64,000 nt of DNA, taken from positions 124,001 through 188,000 of the forward strand of contig NZ_JADQDO010000009.1 in the NCBI RefSeq assembly GCF_015694465.1, in the 5' to 3' direction. The notes under the pieces are model-generated. The model was not told where the DNA came from, ran no database searches, and was given only the letters and a program-made list of their open reading frames with translations. Positions 18,111 through 26,765 of the stretch are shown here, piece after piece. Within the stretch, counting starts at the first letter, position 1. Every line of letters begins with the position of its first letter. A program made the translations under genes and the position numbers. Origin of the DNA: Microvirga alba. GTDB taxonomy: Bacteria; Pseudomonadota; Alphaproteobacteria; Rhizobiales; Beijerinckiaceae.

Positions 18111-19517
18111 ATGGCGAACACAGTCCGGGCTCGGTGGTGCCTCACCCGCTTCGCCTTGGTCGGCAGCCTGATGGTTGCCGCGTTCCACCCCGCTATGGCG
18201 CAAGCCCCATCGCCCGCCGCGCGAAACGCCCCCGCTCTCGATGCCGCCCGCGCCGTTTTTGAAGCCCTGCCCGAGGCGGATCGCAAGGCGATCCAGGAAG
18301 GCCTCATCTGGATGGGCGACTATAGCGGCGCTGCCGATGGGACGTTCGGACGCCAGACCTATGACGCCATCGTCGCCTTCCAACAAGGCGCGAAGAAGCC
18401 CGCGAACGGCATCCTGAACCAAGCGGATCGCGCCTCCTTGCAAAACGCGACGCAGCAGGCAAGGAGCGCCAGCGGGTTTACCGTCATCGATGATCCGAGA
18501 AGCGGCGTCCGGCTCGGGATTCCCGCAAAAATTCTTCCGAAACAAGATACCAACCAGAGTGGCGGCAGCCGTTGGCAGAGCGTAGACGACAAGGTCACGC
18601 TCGACACGCGCGTCGCGCCGCCGGATGCGACATTGCAATCCCTCTACGACCGCAACATCGCGATCCAGACACCCGGCCGTCTCGTGACCTACAAAATCCT
18701 GCGGCCGGATTTCTTCGTCATCACCGGCGAGACGCCGACGGGGAAATTCTACACGCGCTATGCCGGCGGCACGCCCGGAATTCGCGGGTTCTCCATCGGC
18801 TACGACAAGGCCCTTGCACCACAGCTCGACCGGCTCGTGGTCGCCATCGCCAACTCCTTCACGCCATTCCCGACAGCTGGAACCGCGGTGAGCGCGAGCC
18901 AACCCGCGACGTCGACCCCACAATCGCCAGCTATGCCGCGAGGAACGGCCTTGCTCGGAACAGGCATTGTCGTCGCGCCCAATCAGGTGATGACGACGGC
19001 GCCGCTGGATTCCTGTTCCAACGTGCGGATCGGAGGCCTCAAAGCCCAACCCAGGAAGGGGCGGTTCTCCTGGCTCCTGACCGTCGCGGATTCCGCGAAG
19101 ACGACCGCGCCCCTCGCGCGCGGCGCGATGACGGACCAATCCGCCCTGTTGATCGTCGCCTTTGCAGACAAGCCGTCCTCCCTTGCCGGGGAAGCGGCGG
19201 AAGCACTCGTTGTCGTTCCCGGCCTTGCCGAGAACGACGGGACATTCACGGCGGCGCTTCAACCTGGAGCAAGCGGTGCGCCTGTCCTCGACACATCGGG
19301 CGCTCTGGTCGGACTTGTCGGCCCCATGCCCTCCGCTCCGGTCAAGATCGCGGGCGTCGCAACAGCGACACGCTACAAGCTTGTTCCTTCTGCAAGTCTC
19401 GTCGAGGATTTCGCAGGTCTTCCGCCAGCAAAGGCGGAAGCCGCGCGAAAGCACAGCGCCGCCGACCTGGCCGCCGCGATGCGGGCCGTGACGGTTCCCA
19501 TCCTGTGCGGACCATGA
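18111..19517 (+). CDS. Exported peptidoglycan-binding protein with degenerate trypsin-like domain
   Basis: 468 residues from the ATG at 18111, chosen for its strong GGGGGAGG ribosome site. A signal peptide ends around PAMAQA. Next comes a peptidoglycan-binding domain of the PG_binding_1 type (QEGLIWMGDYSGAADGTFGRQTYDAIVAFQ), a middle domain of about 130 residues, a Pro/Ser/Thr linker, and a C-terminal trypsin-like fold beginning GTGIVVAP. The expected His motif is replaced by TTAPLDSC and the Asp position reads SALLIV, while GASGAP keeps the nucleophile-position serine. It is therefore probably a pseudo-protease; this is inferred by pattern, not by alignment. It is transcribed away from the macroglobulin-pbpC pair from a shared 169-base gap. 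Confidence 0.8.
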   Translation: MANTVRARWCLTRFALVGSLMVAAFHPAMAQAPSPAARNAPALDAARAVFEALPEADRKAIQEGLIWMGDYSGAADGTFGRQTYDAIVAFQQGAKKPANGILNQADRASLQNATQQARSASGFTVIDDPRSGVRLGIPAKILPKQDTNQSGGSRWQSVDDKVTLDTRVAPPDATLQSLYDRNIAIQTPGRLVTYKILRPDFFVITGETPTGKFYTRYAGGTPGIRGFSIGYDKALAPQLDRLVVAIANSFTPFPTAGTAVSASQPATSTPQSPAMPRGTALLGTGIVVAPNQVMTTAPLDSCSNVRIGGLKAQPRKGRFSWLLTVADSAKTTAPLARGAMTDQSALLIVAFADKPSSLAGEAAEALVVVPGLAENDGTFTAALQPGASGAPVLDTSGALVGLVGPMPSAPVKIAGVATATRYKLVPSASLVEDFAGLPPAKAEAARKHSAADLAAAMRAVTVPILCGP

Positions 19518-19538
19518 GGCGGTCGCCCAGAACCAATC

Positions 19539-21713
19539 CTAGATGACGAAAAAGTCCTTCTCCGACAGCGTCTTGAGGCCCTTCGGCAGGGTCGCGATCA
19601 GGATGGCGGCGGCTTTGCCGGAGCCGTCGGAATCGTAATAAAGCGCACCCTTCTTGAGGTCGTAGATGATCCGGTCGCTCTTGTCGTGCGCCTTCGCGCC
19701 GATCCAGAATGCGTCCTTCGACAGCTGAGCCGGCTTGGCGGGAGTGCCCTTCCTGCCGAGCGCCCTGAAGATTGCATCGTCCAGCCAGATGCTGTCGTCC
19801 TTGACGTTGAAATCGGAGATCACATCGACCTGAGTCTTGGTCTTGTCGATCTTGGTGTCGAACACGAAGATGTCCTTGCCCGCTCCACCGGTCAGCGTGT
19901 CGTTCCCGAGGCCGCCATAAAAGGTGTCATGGCCGGAACCGCCGGCGATCACATTGGCAAGGGCGTTGCCTTTTAACGTCAAGGCGCTCGCGCCCCCGTT
20001 GGTCAGGTTTTCGATCGTCGGCAGGTTCGCAAGCGAATAGCTGATGGAGGTGATGACCGTATCGATGCCGGAGGTGTCAACGATCTGATCGTCAAGGCTA
20101 TCGACGACATAGGTGTCGTCCCCCGCGCCGCCGGCCAGCGTGTCGTTTCCGAGGTCGCCATAAAGGGTGTCATGACCGAAACCGCCGGTGATCACATTGG
20201 CAAGGGCGTTACCTTTCAACGCCAAGGCGCTCGCGCCCCCGTTGGTGAGGTTTTCGATCGTCGGAAGGTTCGCAAGCGAATAGCTTATGGAGGTAATGAC
20301 CGTATCGATGCCAGAGCTGTCAACGATCTGATCGTCAAGGCTGTCGACGACATAGGTGTCGTCCCCCGCGCCACCATTGAGCACATCGGCGCCAGAACCG
20401 CCATCCAGGGTATCGTTACCCGCCTCGCCGGAGAGTTTGTCGTTGCCTGCGCCACCGCTGAGCTGGTCGTCGAAGATAGTCCCGATGTAACGATCGTCAC
20501 CGGCCGTTCCGCTCAGTGAGATCGCTTTCGTGCGAGGATCGATGATCTGCGCGCGCACGTCACCGTCGCGATCCTCGGACGACTTTTCATAGTATTCCGA
20601 CCACGCGAAGACGATACGGCCATCATCAAGAAGGGTGAGGCTCGGCTTTCCCGAAGAAACATCAATTCCATTTTCCGTCGACCGGATCACGACTTCTTCG
20701 CTTGTTGCCACCCCGTCGCTGTTGAAGGTGGCCAGACGATACCGGCCCGTGCCGCCATCGGTATCCTGAAAGGCGACAGCAAAACCGCCATCCGCGAGCG
20801 CGGTCACGACCGACGAATCCTGAGAGGAGTGCACTGTCGCGTTGATCAAGAACTCACCGCGATATTTCGTGCCGTCGGCATTGTAAATCTGCGCCTTGAC
20901 GCAAGGCCCGTCGCCATCGCCGGATTCCGGCGCCGCGTGCGTCCATGTCACGACAAACCGGCCATTGGCGAGGAGCGCGATAGAAGGCGAGGTCTTGTCG
21001 CCCCAGGAGCTCGGCACGATGAACTCGTTGCCCAAAATCGGCGTAGCGCCGTTCAAGGTGACCACGCGTCCCCTGATGGTCTCACTCGGATCACTGGCAT
21101 TGGTTTTGCTGCCGTCAGTATAGACGACGGCATATCCGCTACCGAGCCGAATGACCGAGGGATGGTTTTGGCTGCCCGTCGTGACCCCGTTGATCGCGAC
21201 TTCACCGCCCCATTTTTCGCCCGTGATACCGAAGGCCTGTGCCTTGACTTCGATCCCCTTGGTCGCATCCGAAGCATCCGTGTACGTGACCACGAACCCA
21301 CCATTCGCCAGGGACGCGATGGAGGGTAGTCGCTGCGGCAAGGCCTTGTCCGTGACAGTAATCGCCCCTCCTCCGGTCACCGCCGTGCCCGATGTAAAGA
21401 TGCGGGCCAGGATGTCGGAGTTGCCGTTTGTATAATCGCCCCAGGTCACCACGAAGCGGCCATCGTCGAGCGTTGCGATGGCCGGGTTCATTTTCACCGC
21501 CTCCGAGGGGGCGGCAACAAGGAACTCGCCTCCTTTTCGGGTGCCGTCAGCGTAGAAAACCTGGCCGTGCAAAGAGTATTCACCGCCCTCGGCAGTCATC
21601 CAGACGCCCACGAAGGTTCCATCCTTCAGCTTTGTCAGCTTAGCGTCCTGCTGGTACCCGGCGGCAGGCCTGTTCACGATGAAATCTGTTCCCAAAAGGA
21701 TCGGCGTGGACAT
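19539..21713 (-). CDS. RTX calcium-binding secreted protein, smaller relative of the giant RTX protein
   Basis: 724 residues from the ATG at 21713, which has GGAG seven bases upstream; a longer in-frame extension has no such site. Residues 1 to about 400 repeat the same L.DGRFVVTW / AQIYNADGTKYRGEFLIN blocks as the giant protein and start almost identically (MSTPILLGTDFIVN against MATPILWGTSDFLVN). A short RTX block follows (GGAGNDKLSGEAGNDTLDGG and others). The tail repeats the giant protein's: VKDDSIWLDDAIF, KKGALYYDSDG and final FFVI. This shared tail is the best candidate for the type I secretion signal. It is convergent with the pseudo-protease gene, 21 bases apart. Substrate and role are unknown. 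Confidence 0.88.
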   Translation of the reverse strand: MSTPILLGTDFIVNRPAAGYQQDAKLTKLKDGTFVGVWMTAEGGEYSLHGQVFYADGTRKGGEFLVAAPSEAVKMNPAIATLDDGRFVVTWGDYTNGNSDILARIFTSGTAVTGGGAITVTDKALPQRLPSIASLANGGFVVTYTDASDATKGIEVKAQAFGITGEKWGGEVAINGVTTGSQNHPSVIRLGSGYAVVYTDGSKTNASDPSETIRGRVVTLNGATPILGNEFIVPSSWGDKTSPSIALLANGRFVVTWTHAAPESGDGDGPCVKAQIYNADGTKYRGEFLINATVHSSQDSSVVTALADGGFAVAFQDTDGGTGRYRLATFNSDGVATSEEVVIRSTENGIDVSSGKPSLTLLDDGRIVFAWSEYYEKSSEDRDGDVRAQIIDPRTKAISLSGTAGDDRYIGTIFDDQLSGGAGNDKLSGEAGNDTLDGGSGADVLNGGAGDDTYVVDSLDDQIVDSSGIDTVITSISYSLANLPTIENLTNGGASALALKGNALANVITGGFGHDTLYGDLGNDTLAGGAGDDTYVVDSLDDQIVDTSGIDTVITSISYSLANLPTIENLTNGGASALTLKGNALANVIAGGSGHDTFYGGLGNDTLTGGAGKDIFVFDTKIDKTKTQVDVISDFNVKDDSIWLDDAIFRALGRKGTPAKPAQLSKDAFWIGAKAHDKSDRIIYDLKKGALYYDSDGSGKAAAILIATLPKGLKTLSEKDFFVI
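19950..20440 (-). repeat. Tandem 243-bp duplication inside the second RTX gene
   Basis: Two nearly identical units of 243 bases (81 residues), each encoding DDTYVVDSLDDQIVD and SISYSLANLPTIENL. Matching points at 20081 and 20324 fix the period. Differences are few and mostly single bases. Confidence 0.85.
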
Positions 21714-21798
21714 CGAAAAGCTCCAGGATGATTTTGAACAAGTGATTGCATGCTCGATATAACATTTCTGTGCTTTTCGACACCTCTCCTGACCGCCC

Positions 21799-21830
21799 GC
21801 GTTGAGGAAAGTCTGATCTTTCCTCAACGC
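21799..21830. promoter_or_regulatory. Perfect 13-bp hairpin upstream of the second RTX gene
   Basis: GCGTTGAGGAAAG and CTTTCCTCAACGC around a six-base loop, 85 bases upstream of the RTX start and 86 bases after the ABC exporter stop, all on the minus strand. No T-run follows the stem on the minus strand, so a simple terminator is less likely than an operator or a factor-dependent structure. Confidence 0.5.
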
Positions 21831-21916
21831 GAAGCCGAAAGGCGGAGGCTCCCCGGCATCAGTTTACCTTGCTGAATGCCGGCGCCGACAGCCGGGAAGA
21901 CCGAGGCCGCCGCCCC

Positions 21917-23728
21917 CTACTCGACCGATTCCGAGCGCGTCGCACGATCCCGGAATTCCAGCCCTTGGTGATCGCACAGACGGCGGTAGAGGCCGCCTTT
22001 GCGATAGAGACCCGCGTGGGTCCCCTCCTCCACGATGCGCCCCTGGTCGAAGACCAAAATCCGGTCGAGGGCGCTCACCGTGGAGAGCCGGTGGGCGATG
22101 ACGATGGACGTGCGCCCCTCCATCAGCCTCTCCATCGCCTGCTGGATCAGGACCTCCGATTCCGAGTCCAATGCGGAGGTCGCCTCGTCCAGGATGAGGA
22201 TGGGCGTATCGGCCAGGAAGGCGCGCGCGATGGCGACGCGCTGACGTTCGCCACCCGACAGCTTGACGCCGCGTTCACCGACGAGGGTCGCGTACGCTTT
22301 CGGCAAACGCATGATGAAGTCGTGGGCGTTCGCAAGGTGCGCCGCGCGCTCGATCTCAACCATGGTCGCACCCGGCCGTCCGTAGGCGATGTTCTCCGCA
22401 AGCGTGCGGTGAAACAGGATCGGCTCCTGCTGCACGATGGCGATTTGCGCTCGCAACGAGGATTGGCGCGCATCCGCGATGTCCTGGCCATCGATGATGA
22501 TGCGCCCGCTCGTCAGGTCATAGAGCCGCTGGATGAGCTTGACGAGCGTCGTCTTGCCCGACCCCGACGGCCCGACGAGACCCACGCGCTCGCCCGCGCG
22601 AACCGTCAGCGACAGATCGCGGTAGAGTGCCGTTGCATGCCCGGCATAGTGGAAATCCACGCGGTCGAACGCGATCTCGCCCCGCGCGATGCGGATCGGC
22701 TGGGCGCTCGGGCGGTCCTTCACGCCCACCGGTTCGCGATGCATGCCAACCAGTTCCTCCATGTCGTTCACGGAGCGGCGCAGGTTGTTGATGTGCATGC
22801 CCACATCGCGCAAGTAGCCGTGGATCACGAAATACGTGGTGAGAACATAAGCGAGGTCGCCAGGCGTCGCCTGGCCGTTCCACCAGAGCCACAAGGCCGT
22901 GCCGATGATGGCGGCGCGGATGCCGAGAAGCGCGACAAGCTGCGTCGTGCCGCTCTTGGTACCGCGCTTCCACAGGCGACGGGTGCGGCTTTGCCATTTC
23001 ATCAAGACGCGCAAAAGACGCTCGTCCTCGCGCGCCTCCGCGCCGAACGCCTTCACCACCGCATTGCAGCCCATGGAATCGGCAAGCGTTCCGCCGACCT
23101 TCGTATCCCAAGCATTTGCCAGCCGCGCTGCCGGCGCGACATATCGCGTCGCGAGAAGCGCCGTCATCGTAATGAAGGTGACCGTGCCGAGGAAAATGAC
23201 GAATCCCATCACCGGCCAACGCAAGCCGAGCACGATCATCGAGCCGAGAAGCACCACGAGCGAGGGAAGCAGCGCCAGCAGGAGCGTATCGTTCAAGAGA
23301 TCGAGCGCCCACATGCCGCGCGTGACCTTGCGCACGGTCGATCCGGCGAAACTGTTGGCGTGCCATTCCGTGGAAAAACGCTGAACGCGCGCAAAAGCAT
23401 CCTGGGCCACGCGCGCCATCACGCGCAGCGTCAGCTCGACGATGCCGTAGAACGCGGCGTGTCGCAGGCCTACCATCACGAGACCAAGCCCCGTCATGGC
23501 CGCGAATGCCGTGAGCGCCGCCCGCAAGGCCGCATCCCGGTCGGACGCGCCGAGCGTGATGGCATCGACAAGCTGCCCGGCAAAGACAGGCATGAATACG
23601 TCGGCAAGCGTAGACGCCATCATGGCGGCCATGATCAAAACGACATAGCGCGGCTGTTCGCGCCAATGCCGGAAAGTGAATTTCAACACGTCGCGGGTCG
23701 CATCCCCGCGCTTGGTCTGCTGGTTCAT
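21917..23728 (-). CDS. ABC exporter, fused permease/ATPase (MsbA-like)
   Basis: 603 residues. An N-terminal membrane domain with six hydrophobic helices (residues about 25-330) is fused to an ATPase. The Walker A motif GPSGSGKTT, the signature LSGGERQR and the Walker B motif LILDEATSALD are intact, as is the H-loop (IAHRLST). The family exports lipids, peptides or drugs as homodimers or heterodimers from the inner membrane. It lies upstream of, and in the same direction as, the second RTX gene, but is separated from it by a strong hairpin. It lacks the N-terminal peptidase-like extension and the adjacent adaptor gene of type I secretion systems, so its substrate is open. Confidence 0.92.
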   Translation of the reverse strand: MNQQTKRGDATRDVLKFTFRHWREQPRYVVLIMAAMMASTLADVFMPVFAGQLVDAITLGASDRDAALRAALTAFAAMTGLGLVMVGLRHAAFYGIVELTLRVMARVAQDAFARVQRFSTEWHANSFAGSTVRKVTRGMWALDLLNDTLLLALLPSLVVLLGSMIVLGLRWPVMGFVIFLGTVTFITMTALLATRYVAPAARLANAWDTKVGGTLADSMGCNAVVKAFGAEAREDERLLRVLMKWQSRTRRLWKRGTKSGTTQLVALLGIRAAIIGTALWLWWNGQATPGDLAYVLTTYFVIHGYLRDVGMHINNLRRSVNDMEELVGMHREPVGVKDRPSAQPIRIARGEIAFDRVDFHYAGHATALYRDLSLTVRAGERVGLVGPSGSGKTTLVKLIQRLYDLTSGRIIIDGQDIADARQSSLRAQIAIVQQEPILFHRTLAENIAYGRPGATMVEIERAAHLANAHDFIMRLPKAYATLVGERGVKLSGGERQRVAIARAFLADTPILILDEATSALDSESEVLIQQAMERLMEGRTSIVIAHRLSTVSALDRILVFDQGRIVEEGTHAGLYRKGGLYRRLCDHQGLEFRDRATRSESVE

Positions 23729-24112
23729 GGGACGAACAGGCCGCGCGAAGGCGGACCACTCCTGGAATTATTGAGGAAGCGAATTGGAACGGACAGTCCT
23801 GAGACAGGTCCGGAATCGCTCGAAAGTCTGTGGTGATGGAAGGTCTGGGGCGCGGGACTGTGTCGTCCCGCTTCGTTCAGCCTAGCGTTTGAACGCGGGA
23901 GGAACGATCAGCAAACGTGAAAATACCATGCAGTCCTCCCTCTCTGAAATTAAACCTATGGGAGATTTACCGTATACGATGCGATTTGGCAACAACCCTG
24001 AAGCTCGCCGCGATCAAGACCGCTGATTATCCAAGACGAGTACTCTGCACGTTGAGTCTCTTGTGATAGGGTGAAAAGGCTTGGGGGCTGTCGAGCACAA
24101 GCGAGCGATCCG
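23729..24112. other. Intergenic region between divergent ABC exporter and ABM genes
   Basis: 384 bases without a credible gene. It holds a 7-bp hairpin GCGGGAC / GTCCCGC at 23852-23871 and a more AT-rich stretch around 23925-23995 that could contain the promoters of the two divergent genes. Nothing else recognised. Confidence 0.5.
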
Positions 24113-24415
24113 ATGCCAAAATATGCTCTTTACGTCGCTCTGGAAGCGAAACCCGGCAAGGAAGAGGCGGTCGCGGACTTCCTCCGTCAGGGTCAGGCAC
24201 TGGTCGAGGCGGAACCCGGCACGGTCGCTTGGTTCGGCGTGCGGCTCGGCCCGACAAGCTTCGCGATCTTCGACGCCTTTCCCACGCAGAGCGCGCGCGA
24301 CGCGCACCTGTCCGGCAAGGTCGCCGCCGCGTTGATGGAGAAGGCAGCCGAATTATTCGCCGTTCCGCCTGCGATTCAAAGCGCGGATGTGCTTGCTTTC
24401 AGGCTACCGGGTTAG
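24113..24415 (+). CDS. Small ABM-domain protein (antibiotic biosynthesis monooxygenase fold)
   Basis: 100 residues from the ATG at 24113. A longer GTG-started form is possible, but the domain begins right here (MPKYALYVALEAKPGKEEAVADFL). The pattern of a beta strand, a helix with GKEEAV, then GTVAWFGVRLGPTSFAIFDAF is typical of dimeric ferredoxin-like ABM proteins related to YgiN-type quinol monooxygenases. Such proteins are cytoplasmic and often linked to quinone or aldehyde stress; no active-site assignment is possible from sequence alone. It is convergent with the MOSC gene (20 bases apart) and divergent from the ABC exporter. The ribosome site is weak. Confidence 0.75.
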   Translation: MPKYALYVALEAKPGKEEAVADFLRQGQALVEAEPGTVAWFGVRLGPTSFAIFDAFPTQSARDAHLSGKVAAALMEKAAELFAVPPAIQSADVLAFRLPG

Positions 24416-24435
24416 GCAAGGCCCGAGCACTGGCC

Positions 24436-24975
24436 CTAGACAGGCTGAAGTCGTTGATGCGGTTCAGGCGGAAGCATGACGCGGATCGTATCACCGGGCC
24501 TCACCTCACCGCCGGTGAGCACAATTCCCATAATCCCGGCCTTGCGGATGAGGTTGCTCTGTTCGTAGCGATCCAGGACCGCGTTCATCATGCCCGCCTG
24601 GAAATGGTCGATCTGGAGGCACGGGTTGCGCAGCCCCGTCACTGCGATCGCGGCATCGCCGATGAGCAACCGGGTCCCGGTCGGAAGGCCCAACAGATCG
24701 AGCCCGCGCGTCGTGATGTTCTCTCCCATGTCACCTGCGGAGACCGTGAAACCGGCCGCCTGCAATTCATCATGCAGCTCGGCATGGATGAGATGGACCT
24801 GACGCAAATTCGGCTGGCTCGGATCTTTCGCCACCCGCGAGCGATGCTTCACCGTCTCGCCAGAATGCGCGTCGCCTTCCACACCGAGACCCGCGAGGAG
24901 GCGAATGCCGGCCTGTCTCTGCTTGCTGAAACGATGCTCCGGGCTCGCACTCACCGCCGTTACAATTCCATCCAT
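24436..24975 (-). CDS. MOSC-domain protein
   Basis: 179 residues of a stand-alone MOSC domain. Visible landmarks are the VEGDAHSG block, VSAGDMGENITTRG, LPTGTRLLIGDAAIAVTG and RNPCLQID with the conserved cysteine, then GIMGIVLTGGEVRPGD. MOSC proteins bind or transfer sulphur in molybdenum-cofactor-dependent chemistry (as in YiiM and the molybdenum cofactor sulphurase tail), probably in the cytoplasm. It is the last gene of a three-gene minus-strand set with the DUF488 gene (27 bases upstream) and a membrane protein. No partner enzyme is nearby to specify the substrate. Confidence 0.9.
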   Translation of the reverse strand: MDGIVTAVSASPEHRFSKQRQAGIRLLAGLGVEGDAHSGETVKHRSRVAKDPSQPNLRQVHLIHAELHDELQAAGFTVSAGDMGENITTRGLDLLGLPTGTRLLIGDAAIAVTGLRNPCLQIDHFQAGMMNAVLDRYEQSNLIRKAGIMGIVLTGGEVRPGDTIRVMLPPEPHQRLQPV

Positions 24976-25002
24976 GCGCAGCCCAGCCCTCGATCATTCT
25001 CG

Positions 25003-25521
25003 TCAAGGTTTTATCAGGCGCGTCGCATCGAGCAAAGTCTTCGATGAATGGTGAGGTTTCCTCTCGTCTCGTTGCATCACGAAAAGATCGGTCACCTTCA
25101 TGCCACGGGCAGCCAGGCGCTCCGCGATGATGTGGCGGTGGCAGTTCGTGGGGTCACGTTCAAAGCAGAGCAGGCAGATCGGCTGATGCTTCGCCAGCTC
25201 CGCGACTTCCTCGAGAGCCTCCTGCGCCGGTTTCGTCGAGAGCACCTCATCGCAATAAATCTTCCGCATGAGCGTGGCATCTCCGGCCCGCACGGCCTCT
25301 CGTCCGGATTTCGGCGTACCGAGCTGGATAAAGTGACGATAGCCGATGCCTTCATGAGCCAGCTCGTCACGCAGAAGGAATTTCGAAAACCCGCGCTTTC
25401 GCGATGAAGCGACGGCCCGCACGTCGACCAGCATCGCAACGCCCGCATCCTTCAGCGCGGAGGTGAAGTGATCGATATCAGCGCCCTCGTATCCGATGGT
25501 GAAGACGTGCGGCCTCGTCAT
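25003..25521 (-). CDS. DUF488 family protein
   Basis: 172 residues with the complete DUF488 pattern: FTIGYEGADIDHF at the start, LVDVRAVASSRKRGFSK, the IGYRHF.QLG block and a C-terminal LLCFERDPTNCHRHIIAE with two cysteines. The family is cytoplasmic, common in bacteria, and of uncertain biochemical function. The invariant Cys/His cluster suggests metal binding or a rhodanese-like reaction, but this is inference. It is 15 bases downstream of the membrane protein gene and 27 bases before the MOSC gene, so it is probably co-transcribed with both. Confidence 0.9.
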   Translation of the reverse strand: MTRPHVFTIGYEGADIDHFTSALKDAGVAMLVDVRAVASSRKRGFSKFLLRDELAHEGIGYRHFIQLGTPKSGREAVRAGDATLMRKIYCDEVLSTKPAQEALEEVAELAKHQPICLLCFERDPTNCHRHIIAERLAARGMKVTDLFVMQRDERKPHHSSKTLLDATRLIKP

Positions 25522-25536
25522 AAATGAAACTCCCTT

Positions 25537-25998
25537 TCACATATTCGGGGTCTCGCGAAGCACAAACCGCCGGGGCGGCCAGCCGTCGCGCCGGCCATAC
25601 CTTCGCCACCTCAGAGCTTTCGCGCAAAGAGCATCGATGATCGTGACGCCCGCGACCGCGCCGATCGCCAAGGCCACCCGGTCCCGCTCCGTGTTGATGT
25701 TCGTCAAACCTTTGCCGAGGACGAGAAGGTCCAGCGCATCTCCGGCCAACCGCGCCCGAATCCAAGGGGCGGGATCGTCTCGGGCGAGAACGCCTACACC
25801 GGTTGCGATCTGACGAATCCCGCACGCACGGAGAAGCGTTTCATTTCGTTCCATTCCAAGCCACCGCGCAGCTCGCCCTGCGGCGGCGAGTTCGGCAACA
25901 CCGAGTGCAAGGCTAAACCAGCCGAGCCCGCGCGCCAGCGAGTCGGCGGATCTTGTCGCCTGACGACTTCGAGAGCGCCCCTCAACGACCTGAGCCAT
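25537..25998 (-). CDS. Small membrane protein of unknown function
   Basis: 153 residues. Hydrophobic segments lie around residues 22-45 (LARGLGWFSLALGVAELAAA), 55-72, 80-95 and 105-128 (VALAIGAVAGVTIIDAL), so there are three to four membrane spans with basic ends. It resembles the membrane segment found in front of cyclase/SRPBCC-type proteins in other alphaproteobacteria, but no second domain is present here. It leads the set with the DUF488 and MOSC genes, 15 bases apart. I do not assign a function. Confidence 0.7.
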   Translation of the reverse strand: MAQVVEGRSRSRQATRSADSLARGLGWFSLALGVAELAAAGRAARWLGMERNETLLRACGIRQIATGVGVLARDDPAPWIRARLAGDALDLLVLGKGLTNINTERDRVALAIGAVAGVTIIDALCAKALRWRRYGRRDGWPPRRFVLRETPNM

Positions 25999-26144
25999 AG
26001 CAATACCGCAAGAGATTCGGACAAACCTTCATCGCAATCTTCGACCGAACAAACGTCCTGAAAGCCAAGCTTCGGCCTTCAGTCGTCCCGTCAGGGGAAG
26101 ACTTCTTTATCGCCATTGCGTTCCATGTCAGGCTTTAAATCAGC

Positions 26145-26570
26145 TCAGAGATGGGCCGGGAGACTGCGGATCAGCTCGGCGAGAGCAGGTTCGAGCACTT
26201 GATGCGCGGCCTCTTCCACGTCGAACCATTGCGCGTCACGCTGCCCTTTTTCGCGCCAGGTTTCGAGTTGCTTGGAGACTTCGAGCGGGTAGACCTCGAC
26301 CCGGCACAGGTCGAAATGTTTCGCGCGGCGCTTCCAGTAATCATAGGAACCGAGAGGCTCCTGCCTGATCTCGCCTCTCACGCCCGCTTCCTCGGCTGCT
26401 TCCTGAGCCGCCGCCTTGTGAGGTTTCTTGCCCTTCATCGGCCAGCCCTTCGGAATCAGCCACCGCCTCGTCTCGCGCGACGTCACGAGCAACACCTCGA
26501 TCTTTCCGTCCTTGATCCGGAAAGGAAGCGCTGCAACCTGGCTGAATTCGTCTTTAAGCGTCCGGGGCAT
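26145..26570 (-). CDS. Nudix hydrolase
   Basis: 141 residues from the ATG at 26570, where the family homology begins (MPRTLKDEFSQVAALPFR). An in-frame 40-residue extension upstream looks like non-coding sequence. The Nudix box is GWPMKG...QEAAEEAGV: the catalytic EE pair is present, while the first Glu is Lys and RE is QE, as in the diphosphoinositol-polyphosphate hydrolase-like subgroup with the WLIPKGWP lead-in. It probably hydrolyses a nucleoside or inositol diphosphate derivative in the cytoplasm. It is divergent from the inositol-monophosphatase-type gene across about 195 bases; the two may share control. Confidence 0.9.
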   Translation of the reverse strand: MPRTLKDEFSQVAALPFRIKDGKIEVLLVTSRETRRWLIPKGWPMKGKKPHKAAAQEAAEEAGVRGEIRQEPLGSYDYWKRRAKHFDLCRVEVYPLEVSKQLETWREKGQRDAQWFDVEEAAHQVLEPALAELIRSLPAHL

Positions 26571-26765
26571 TCGATAAGATGGGGATTCCTGCTGCGTGGC
26601 ATTGAAGCCTAGTTGATTGAAGCCGGCTAATAAAGGATCAATTGAAGCGCCTTGGGGGCATCTGCTCACTTTGAGAGAAGCATCCACCACATTTTAACAG
26701 ACAAAGATGAATGTCTCGCGACAGACCGACGGGCATTCGCAACGCTGACAGGCGAAGGGGAGCCC

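Noticed and set aside
21917-23728. The ABC exporter as the type I secretion ATPase for the RTX proteins
   Set aside because: Adjacent in position only. There is no membrane-fusion protein or TolC gene, a strong hairpin separates it from the RTX gene, and its sequence reads as an MsbA-like exporter.
21869-23836. A 655-codon + strand frame opposite the ABC exporter
   Set aside because: The minus-strand exporter has complete ATPase motifs and membrane helices; the + frame is Arg/His-rich with no recognisable domain, typical of high-GC antisense frames.
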